From assembly GCA_002435305.1 (NCBI GenBank), contig DJMH01000114.1, positions 39,617 through 49,900 of the forward strand: a stretch of 10,284 bases of DNA, in the 5' to 3' direction. Of this stretch, positions 1 through 5,595 are shown one piece after another (within the stretch, counting starts at the first letter, position 1; every line of letters starts with the position of its first letter). Source of the stretch: Dehalococcoidia bacterium UBA6495. GTDB taxonomy: Bacteria; Chloroflexota; Dehalococcoidia; Lucifugimonadales; UBA826. The translations under genes and the position numbers were made by a program. The notes beneath the pieces were generated by a model. The model searched no databases, was not told the DNA's origin, and saw only the letters and a list, made by a program, of their open reading frames with translations.

Positions 1-19
1 GTGTCATTTCTCGTGAAAG

Positions 20-790
20 CTATGGATACACCTCTAATATAATTAGGGTTTTCTCTTCAGATTCATGATTAGCATGGTCTGATGGAGGTAAGCCACTTGT
101 TAAACGAACTTTTTCGTTTGAATCGATTTTCCACTCTATCAGTGCACCAGGTTTCACTATGACATTATCGGGATGAAACTGATGCTCTCCACTTACTACA
201 GTCACCAAAACATTATCGCTTTCACCATGATGAGAGGACACTTCGATGCTTCCTACTGCCCCGTGGCTCATATGATCATGATAAGGAATGCTAGTATTTT
301 CAATATTCATAGGCAATTGATATGAAAACATATCTCCTGAGGTCAGAGTTTCGGACTCAAATAAGGCTGCATGGACATCGGGATCAGTTTTAGTTCCCGA
401 ATGTGCAGGCTGTGACCCATGGTCCTGATGTTCTGCTTCGGTTCCGTGTGAAGTGATGCCAAACCTACCGGTTGCATTTGCCTTGAACTCCATCGCTTGA
501 TCATTACCTGGGGAAACAGTTTTTTCTATATCATATCCATGTAAATGTACTGTAATATCAGTGTCTGAAGAAAACTTTAGGCTGACGTTTTCATTTTTCT
601 TAATTCTAAATATATCTTCATCTCCGGCTAATTCTCCAGAATTGATTGTGATATCAAACCTTGCTGTATTGTCGCCTGCAGTTGAGGATGGATTTTCCAG
701 AGATTCTTCATCAGAGGAGCCACAACCTATCACCATGGCAAAGAACATAGCTATGCCGAAAATTGGCATCGTTAATTTTCTATAATTCAC
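20..790 (-). CDS. His-rich cupredoxin-like lipoprotein
   Basis: Predicted exported, lipid-anchored protein of 256 aa, probably binding a metal such as copper outside the membrane. A hydrophobic signal segment (about residues 8-22) ends in the lipobox VIGC, with C23 as the lipidated residue and the only cysteine. Residues 44-116 look like a cupredoxin-type beta-sandwich with HLHGYD (82-86) and GRFGITSHG (108-116). A second cupredoxin-like stretch covers about 137-232, with YHDHMSHGAVGSIEV at 170-184, and the chain ends in a strand-like LIILEVYP. There are 16 histidines. A classical type 1 copper site is unlikely, because no cysteine remains after processing. The start is GTG at 790, supported by AGGAG at 797-801 (6 nt spacing). 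This GTG overlaps the upstream stop as GTGA, implying translational coupling. Fold and metal role are inferred; export and anchoring are well supported. Confidence 0.85.
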   Translation of the reverse strand: MNYRKLTMPIFGIAMFFAMVIGCGSSDEESLENPSSTAGDNTARFDITINSGELAGDEDIFRIKKNENVSLKFSSDTDITVHLHGYDIEKTVSPGNDQAMEFKANATGRFGITSHGTEAEHQDHGSQPAHSGTKTDPDVHAALFESETLTSGDMFSYQLPMNIENTSIPYHDHMSHGAVGSIEVSSHHGESDNVLVTVVSGEHQFHPDNVIVKPGALIEWKIDSNEKVRLTSGLPPSDHANHESEEKTLIILEVYP

Positions 791-1338
791 GAGGTTCTCC
801 TAATTTTATGTTTCCTTTTATATTCTTTTATCCAAGACCTTAACGATAAACTCAGGATGGCTAAGAAAAAAAGTAATGCCCCCACTGTCAAAATTGGCAC
901 AATAGGGTTTGGTTCTTGAACCTCAACCTCATATACTACTGAAACCTCATCACCCCCCCTTCTTACCGTCAACATTACGAACCACACTCCCTCTTTATTA
1001 AAAGATGTGTCAATCTCGTAATACATGGGATCCATAATGCTATTTTTCATCAATTCAGGGCCCACTTCTGGCAGGTCAATAGTTGAAAAAAAGGATACAA
1101 ACTCTATTTCAGCATCCACATACTTGTGTCCTGTTTGTTCATTTTCCACAAAAGCAGCGAAATGAGTAACACCCGTTGATGGTGAAGGCGGCGTAGTTCC
1201 TAACCCGATTACATATTCGCCAACCACTTTCTTTTCATATGAACGAATAGAACCGTTCGCTTCAATCAGGATACCTGACTGAACGTACAACCCTAAAAGC
1301 AAAAGCGACATGAGTGTAGCAGTGCGGAACCAGACCAT
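787..1338 (-). CDS. YtkA-like single-pass membrane protein
   Basis: Exported protein of 183 aa. It has an N-terminal signal or anchor (hydrophobic run after MVWFRTATL), a beta-rich extracytoplasmic domain, and a C-terminal transmembrane helix (start PIVPILTVGALLFF) followed by a basic cytoplasmic tail (KEYKRKHKIRR). The pattern DPMYYEID, then GVWFVMLTV, then VVYEVEV resembles the YtkA-like/FixH-type Ig-like domain, often found near copper or cytochrome-oxidase genes. That match is by eye only. I chose ATG at 1338, because GGTGGAG sits 6 nt upstream. The earlier in-frame GTG at 1350 lies within that Shine-Dalgarno and would add only four residues. The stop overlaps the GTG start of the cupredoxin-like gene, and a 50 bp gap separates it from the upstream His-rich gene. 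A G7 run on the coding strand (953-959) precedes the C-terminal anchor. Confidence 0.78.
   Translation of the reverse strand: MVWFRTATLMSLLLLGLYVQSGILIEANGSIRSYEKKVVGEYVIGLGTTPPSPSTGVTHFAAFVENEQTGHKYVDAEIEFVSFFSTIDLPEVGPELMKNSIMDPMYYEIDTSFNKEGVWFVMLTVRRGGDEVSVVYEVEVQEPNPIVPILTVGALLFFLAILSLSLRSWIKEYKRKHKIRRTS
797..801 (-). promoter_or_regulatory. Shine-Dalgarno that fixes a GTG start
   Basis: AGGAG on the minus strand lies 6 nt before the GTG at 790-788, inside the end of the upstream gene. It favours the GTG over the next in-frame ATG (769-767), which would cut off the first seven residues of the signal peptide. Confidence 0.7.
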
Positions 1339-1388
1339 TTTTATCTCCACCTTCGAAACGGTAAATACACTGAATTTCCATAACAGGG

Positions 1389-1808
1389 CTACAGAATTGG
1401 TGGTGGAGTCTCTACAGTGATGTTTTTTTCATCGTGAATATCTATGGTCAAAATCGAGGATTTAATCAATGCAAATGGGGGTGATGGTATATAGATCTCA
1501 GAATAAATAAGATCAATATGGGCGCCAAGTGTACTCATGCCAACATTTTTGACCAAAAAGGCAACATTGCTAGAAGTCGAGTCACTTGCCCTCCCATGTG
1601 TATGTACACCCGAAACCACATGAGCATGCTTTAAGCCATTGGCAAAATGGGAATGATACGGATTTTGGTCAGGAAAATGATGGTTAAACATCACACCCAT
1701 AGAAGGAACCAGAAAGGAAATAAGTAAAAGGACAGGCGGAATTCTCCATAAAATGGCATGGGGCAATCTAGCGGCAAAATATTTCACGGTGCCTTTACAC
1801 CTGAACAT
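1389..1808 (-). CDS. Small His-rich membrane-anchored protein, unknown family
   Basis: I do not recognise the family. The 139-residue product has a basic N-terminus, one hydrophobic segment at about residues 18-41 (signal peptide or anchor), then a histidine cluster: eight of its eleven histidines fall in residues 43-71, in motifs such as NHHF, YHSH, KHAH and HTHG. The tail is proline-rich (IPSPPF, ending TPPPIL). Such clusters commonly bind Cu, Zn or Ni, so an extracytoplasmic metal-binding role is a fair inference. The ATG at 1808 overlaps the end of trpB by 14 bp and has only a weak GGA upstream. An in-frame GTG at 1787 (eighth codon) is a real alternative: it lies 7 nt beyond the trpB stop, with AGGTG and AAAGG upstream, and gives a more usual signal-peptide N-terminus. 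Either start implies coupling to trpB. Confidence 0.7.
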   Translation of the reverse strand: MFRCKGTVKYFAARLPHAILWRIPPVLLLISFLVPSMGVMFNHHFPDQNPYHSHFANGLKHAHVVSGVHTHGRASDSTSSNVAFLVKNVGMSTLGAHIDLIYSEIYIPSPPFALIKSSILTIDIHDEKNITVETPPPIL

Positions 1809-2997
1809 CCATTTCCGAAGCTACAGTTTCCATATCTTTATCTCCACGACCAGACAATCCCATTACTATAATCTGATCTTTCTTCAAGGTAGGTGCCAAC
1901 TGGGATACATAATATACGGCGTGTGCGGGTTCCAAGGCCGGAATTATTCCTTCTAATTCACACATCAGTTTAAATCCTTCCAAAGCTTGGGAATCATCCA
2001 CACTGACATAAGATGCCCTTTGGCTATCATTAAGCCAACTATGTTCGGGACCCACTCCTGGGTAATCTAACCCCGCAGATATACTGTGGGTTTCTATAAT
2101 CTGTCCGTCGTCATTTTGTATAAGATACGACATGCTTCCATGTAACACTCCTACAGATCCAGCTGAAATTGTAGCAGCGTGTCTACCGGATTCAATACCA
2201 TCTCCTCCCGCCTCTACCCCTACCAAGCTCACTTCCTCATCACCAATGAAATCATAAAATAATCCCATAGCGTTACTCCCACCACCCACACAGGCTATTA
2301 CATAATCGGGCAGTTTTCCCATCTGCCCTAAAATTTGCTTCCTAGTTTCTAACCCTATAATTCTTTGGAAGTCACGAACTATCATGGGATAGGGATGAGG
2401 ACCAACAACGCTTCCTATTAGGTAATAGGAATCATTTACATTTGTTACCCAATCTCGCATCGCTTCGTTAATTGCATCCTTAAGAGTTTTACTACCGGAA
2501 TCAACAGAAATAACTTCGGCCCCTAACAACTTCATTCGGAAAACGTTTAATGCCTGCCTTCTTATGTCCTCCTCCCCCATATAAACAACACAATCCAATC
2601 CTAATTTTGCACACACAGTTGCGGCTGCCACCCCGTGCTGTCCTGCTCCTGTTTCAGCTATTATCCTGGTTTTACCCATTTTCTTAGCTAAAAGACCTTG
2701 ACCCAAAGCGTTATTAATTTTATGTGCACCTGTGTGGGCCAAATCTTCCCTTTTAAGAAAAATTTTCGCACCTCCAAATCTTTCGGTCAGGTTTGGAGCA
2801 AAATAGAGCTCGGTAGGCCTACCAACAAAATTTATCAATAATTCGGATAGCTCTGCCTGGAACTTATCGTCGGTTTGAACTTGGCGATACGACTCTTCCA
2901 ATTCGTTTATAGCTGGCATTAAAGTTTCAGGGACATACCTGCCACCAAACCGGCCATATCTGCCTGACTGGTCGGGAAGGTCATTTGTTGACGTCAT
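1795..2997 (-). CDS. trpB: Tryptophan synthase beta chain
   Basis: PLP enzyme joining indole and L-serine to make L-tryptophan in the cytoplasm, normally as an alpha2beta2 complex with TrpA. Hallmarks, numbered from the ATG, are the N-terminal GRFGGRYVPETL, HTGAHKINNALGQ with PLP lysine K93, AETGAGQHG with catalytic glutamate E115, the PLP-phosphate loop GGGSNA (239-244), GLDYPGVGPEHS, and SGRGDKD near the C-terminus. The 400 aa length is full for the family, with no missing catalytic residue. I chose ATG at 2997; an in-frame GTG at 3009 would add four residues. A purine-rich GTGAGAG lies upstream. There is no trpA: the next gene overlaps the trpB end and encodes a His-rich exported protein, so this trpB is detached from a classical trp operon. 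It belongs to the usual TrpB1 type by its motifs. Confidence 0.97.
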   Translation of the reverse strand: MTSTNDLPDQSGRYGRFGGRYVPETLMPAINELEESYRQVQTDDKFQAELSELLINFVGRPTELYFAPNLTERFGGAKIFLKREDLAHTGAHKINNALGQGLLAKKMGKTRIIAETGAGQHGVAAATVCAKLGLDCVVYMGEEDIRRQALNVFRMKLLGAEVISVDSGSKTLKDAINEAMRDWVTNVNDSYYLIGSVVGPHPYPMIVRDFQRIIGLETRKQILGQMGKLPDYVIACVGGGSNAMGLFYDFIGDEEVSLVGVEAGGDGIESGRHAATISAGSVGVLHGSMSYLIQNDDGQIIETHSISAGLDYPGVGPEHSWLNDSQRASYVSVDDSQALEGFKLMCELEGIIPALEPAHAVYYVSQLAPTLKKDQIIVMGLSGRGDKDMETVASEMDVQV

Positions 2998-3005
2998 AAA
3001 TACTC

Positions 3006-3021
3006 TCACTATATTGAGTGA
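3006..3021 (-). promoter_or_regulatory. Small hairpin at the trpB ribosome binding site
   Basis: TCACT (3006-3010) and AGTGA (3017-3021) form a 5 bp perfect inverted repeat with a 6 nt loop. In the trpB mRNA its 3' arm contains the purine-rich sequence that would act as Shine-Dalgarno, so it could dampen initiation. It is short and may be chance. Confidence 0.25.
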
Positions 3022-3043
3022 ACCGAAAATGTAACAGACACCA

Positions 3044-3049
3044 ATTATA
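3044..3049 (-). promoter_or_regulatory. Candidate -10 box for the trpB operon
   Basis: A perfect TATAAT reads leftward about 47 bp before the trpB ATG. The hexamer 17 bp further upstream (3067-3072, CTTACT) matches the -35 consensus at only three of six positions, so the promoter would be weak or need an activator. It is placed as expected for an independent start of the trpB and metal-binding genes. Confidence 0.4.
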
Positions 3050-3073
3050 GATTAAGTTATTTAATAAGTAAGC

Positions 3074-3112
3074 AGCCTAGTTAACTCAATTAGGATGTCC
3101 AAAAGCTAGGCT
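3074..3112 (-). terminator. Possible weak hairpin terminator after the methyltransferase
   Basis: AGCCTAG (3074-3080) and CTAGGCT (3106-3112) form a 7 bp perfect inverted repeat with a 25 nt loop, extendable by a GU and an AU pair. It begins 37 nt after the methyltransferase stop. No clean U-run follows (the minus strand reads CTTACTTATT), so this is not a textbook intrinsic terminator. It could be partial termination, an mRNA-end stabiliser, or an operator upstream of trpB. Confidence 0.3.
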
Positions 3113-3149
3113 TGATTGATAGGAAAAGGACATATACGAATATTAGGTC

Positions 3150-3968
3150 TCAGCGTTTAACAGCAATGATGTCAAGCCAATTCCTGGGAACGTGGGTAAC
3201 ATTAAGCTCCGAGTAGGTCTGCCTTATTCCTTCCTGCAATGCAGCACTAGCCTCATTCATCGGAACACCTGGCATTGTGCCTTCAATGAAATCTGAAAAG
3301 GTACTAATATCCAGCCAACCTTCTATCGGAACCTGTACAGTATCGACTTCTTGCTTGAGTATGGTGAGCCCGTTTCTCTCCAAGAGATCACTGTACTCCT
3401 CAGGAGTCAGTTGCCGTCTTGATTCCACTTTTGCCGCTTTGTTGGGTTTCAACCCATACTCCTTCCTAAGGATCCGAAAAGCCTTGAACATCCATTTAGT
3501 ATAAAAAGCTGAGGACTCTTCATGCTGTCCACCCTCATAAAAAGAAGTGTTGAAGGCGAATTTCCCTCCCGTACGTAGGGCGGCGCCAATATCATGAACT
3601 ACTTTATCTTTATCAGGAAGATAATGAATAGCGTTGCAAAAAACAATGGTGTCCACCGAATCTTTTACCGCTTCCGACACATTTTCAACACCACTCTGGA
3701 CGTATCTGACCGCATTATCAGAAATATCCTTAAGGTCTTCCATTGCAGCTTTTAATGCCGTTTGAGAATGATCCAGTGCTATAACTACTGTATCCCGGGT
3801 TCGGGTTATTCTTTCCAAAATAAGACGGGTTACGCCACCGGTCCCACAAGCTAGATCTACAACTCTTAAATCAGACCCAACTTCCGCCATATCCACTAAT
3901 CTGGCGTTTAACTGGGAGTAGAATTCGTTTTTAGAAAATGTCGAAAAAGAGTAATCAGATCCACTCAT
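3150..3968 (-). CDS. Class I SAM-dependent methyltransferase
   Basis: Cytoplasmic methyltransferase of 272 aa with a Rossmann-like SAM domain in its first 145 residues. Motif I is VVDLACGTGG (36-45), the acidic residue at the end of strand 2 is D66 in ALDHS, a motif IV-like DTIVFCNAIHYL spans 106-117, and LRTGGKFAFN (131-140) is the usual post-motif strand. The remaining ~125 residues, containing KEYGLKP and QLTPEEYSDLLERNG, probably form the substrate-binding cap. The class resembles UbiE/small-molecule methyltransferases, but the substrate cannot be read from the sequence. ATG at 3968 is preceded by GGGG at 7 nt spacing. It lies 77 bp downstream of an MFS exporter on the same strand. Co-transcription is plausible, and the two may act on the same compound, but that is conjecture. 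Confidence 0.9.
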   Translation of the reverse strand: MSGSDYSFSTFSKNEFYSQLNARLVDMAEVGSDLRVVDLACGTGGVTRLILERITRTRDTVVIALDHSQTALKAAMEDLKDISDNAVRYVQSGVENVSEAVKDSVDTIVFCNAIHYLPDKDKVVHDIGAALRTGGKFAFNTSFYEGGQHEESSAFYTKWMFKAFRILRKEYGLKPNKAAKVESRRQLTPEEYSDLLERNGLTILKQEVDTVQVPIEGWLDISTFSDFIEGTMPGVPMNEASAALQEGIRQTYSELNVTHVPRNWLDIIAVKR

Positions 3969-4045
3969 ATATCAACCCCATTTCCAGTCTTATTACTTAC
4001 ATTAATACCATATGTTTGCTATTGGAACCAAAGTATAACAGCGAC

Positions 4046-5533
4046 TTAACGAGTACTGGTAGTTTTCTTTTGTCTAATTGGTTTTTCAGGTCCAAAAGCT
4101 GTGAAGAGTGCCGCAAATCCAACGATTCCGGTACCAATCCAAAAAGCTCTAGTTATGCCTTCAGTGAATGCGGCTTTCAGGCCCTCTCCGTAGGCTGTAG
4201 CCCCAACCGATTCAATGGCGGACAAATCTGGCGGGTAATTCCTTGAGGCCATAGTGAAAACCACCAAAGTAGTACCTATAGCTATTCCGGTCAAGTTCCC
4301 GGATGTTCTAACCATGTTCACCAGAGCAGAGACAACACCGTACCTATTTGATTCCACCACATTCATTACCGCAGTTGTGTTTGGAGAACCAAATATCCCA
4401 TTTCCAGAACCTTGTAAAAACATCCCTGTGACGACAATCCAAGGCGAGGAATCGACAGTTATTGTGGTGTAAACAGCTACCGCTGCCGCCCAACAAATCA
4501 AACCCGCGACTGCTGGCCATTTAGTACCTATTTTGTCAGATAGTCTTCCACTAAGCGGGCTCGTTATAGCCATCATAATCGAACTAGGAGCCAACACTAA
4601 GGCAGCCTCTGACTCCTTGAGTCCAATCACTTGTATCAAATAAAAGGGCATTAGAAAAAAGGCCGAAGACCCTGACATAAAAGCCAAATATCTTGCTGCC
4701 ATTCCAAGAGAAAATTCTGGTACGGAAAACAGAGATAAATCAACGATTGGGTTCTGATTACGTTTTTCCCACCAAATAAACCCAGCTAATGAAATGGCCG
4801 AAAGCAAGAAACCTACAATCACCAGGGAATTACTCCAACCTAACCTATAGGTATAGGTTAACCCCAATAGGAACAATGCTAATGCCGACGCAGATAAAGC
4901 CGCCCCAATCCAATCAAAGGACAAATCTTTTTGGGAGGACGTAAACTCCTCTTTTTTCAGTATTTTAAAGGAAAACACTAGGGCCATTATTCCAAACATC
5001 AGGATAGCCAAATACATTGACCGCCAGCCAAAAGCACCTATTAGATACCCTCCTATAACGGGACCCCCGGTAGCTCCAATCCCAATAATCGTCATATATA
5101 ATCCGAGAGCTTTCCCTCTCTCATTCCTAGGAAAAGATTCTGCCATCAGAGCCATACCATTTGCCTGGATCATTGCTGCACCGAGGCCTTGGACGGCCTT
5201 AGCTCCCAACAAGATAGGTAATACCCCAGATAAATACGCCCCTAGCGCTCCGACCGAAAATATTGCCAACCCGGTGCAATAAATGCTTTTCCTTCCCACT
5301 AGGTCAGACAAACGCCCCATTGGTAGCAGAAGTGAACTTATCGACAACGTATACAGAAGATATACCCATTGCACAGTCGGTATGTCAGCAGAGAGATCTT
5401 CTGCAATCCTCGGCATTGCAATATTTGTGCCCGTTTGATCGGAGACGGTTAAAAATGCCCCCACTGCAACGGAGGCATATACCAACCATTTATAGTTTGT
5501 AGAAATCGCATTTTTATCGTTATTTACAGTCAA
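4046..5533 (-). CDS. MFS transporter, DHA2-type (14-helix) exporter
   Basis: Inner-membrane drug:proton antiporter-like exporter of 495 aa with about 14 predicted helices. Visible motifs are LTVSDQTGTNIAMP in helix 1 (28-41, the DHA2 D1-like signature), motif A GRLSDLVGRK (73-82), a motif B-like AKAVQGLGAA (111-120), and antiporter motif C GIGATGGPVIGG (151-162) in helix 5. A second motif A-like loop, GRLSDKIGTK, lies in the C-terminal half. The usual motif B arginine appears to be lysine (K112). Substrate is unknown; toxic compounds or metabolites are typical. No fusion or truncation is seen. The start is TTG at 5533, directly after an in-frame TAA and with only GAG 6 nt upstream. The next in-frame ATG (codon 40) would remove helix 1, so TTG is preferred. 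A 62 bp gap upstream holds a TATAAT box and an inverted repeat. Confidence 0.93.
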   Translation of the reverse strand: MTVNNDKNAISTNYKWLVYASVAVGAFLTVSDQTGTNIAMPRIAEDLSADIPTVQWVYLLYTLSISSLLLPMGRLSDLVGRKSIYCTGLAIFSVGALGAYLSGVLPILLGAKAVQGLGAAMIQANGMALMAESFPRNERGKALGLYMTIIGIGATGGPVIGGYLIGAFGWRSMYLAILMFGIMALVFSFKILKKEEFTSSQKDLSFDWIGAALSASALALFLLGLTYTYRLGWSNSLVIVGFLLSAISLAGFIWWEKRNQNPIVDLSLFSVPEFSLGMAARYLAFMSGSSAFFLMPFYLIQVIGLKESEAALVLAPSSIMMAITSPLSGRLSDKIGTKWPAVAGLICWAAAVAVYTTITVDSSPWIVVTGMFLQGSGNGIFGSPNTTAVMNVVESNRYGVVSALVNMVRTSGNLTGIAIGTTLVVFTMASRNYPPDLSAIESVGATAYGEGLKAAFTEGITRAFWIGTGIVGFAALFTAFGPEKPIRQKKTTSTR

Positions 5534-5552
5534 TTAGAGCTCACAGCTAATC

Positions 5553-5571
5553 GTTCATAGCACCTATGAGC
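5553..5571 (-). promoter_or_regulatory. Inverted repeat upstream of the exporter gene
   Basis: TCATAG (5555-5560) and CTATGA (5564-5569) are a perfect 6 bp inverted repeat with a 3 nt loop, extended by a G-T and a G-C pair to cover 5553-5571. It lies immediately downstream of a TATAAT on the minus strand, where the transcription start of the exporter gene would fall, 20 bp before its TTG. It could be a repressor operator or an mRNA hairpin. No U-run follows, so it is not an obvious terminator of the protease gene. Confidence 0.4.
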
Positions 5572-5572
5572 C

Positions 5573-5578
5573 ATTATA
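5573..5578 (-). promoter_or_regulatory. Candidate -10 box for the exporter gene
   Basis: A perfect TATAAT reads leftward 40 bp before the TTG start. A perfect TTGACA (5601-5606) lies upstream inside the last protease codons, but the 22 bp spacing is too long for a normal sigma70 promoter. An activator that twists the DNA, or another -35, would be needed. Confidence 0.35.
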
Positions 5579-5595
5579 AAACGACGAGTAGGTAA

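Noticed and set aside
5..7. ATG on the minus strand 12 nt after the cupredoxin-like stop, preceded by GAGAA
   Set aside because: It could start the next gene of the operon, but only two codons lie in the window, so it cannot be supported.
561..785. Rightward open frame of 74 codons antisense to the cupredoxin-like gene
   Set aside because: It lies wholly inside a well-supported minus-strand gene, with no Shine-Dalgarno or recognisable protein pattern. The same holds for the other plus-strand frames inside trpB, the exporter, the protease and the propeller gene.
20..790. Classical plastocyanin-type (type 1) copper site
   Set aside because: The motif YHDHMSHGAVG resembles the C-terminal copper loop, but the required cysteine is absent; the only cysteine is the lipid-attachment residue.
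3938..4246. Rightward open frame of 102 codons spanning the methyltransferase-exporter gap
   Set aside because: Most of it is antisense to the exporter and methyltransferase coding regions. The protein is low in recognisable features and has no upstream ribosome binding site.
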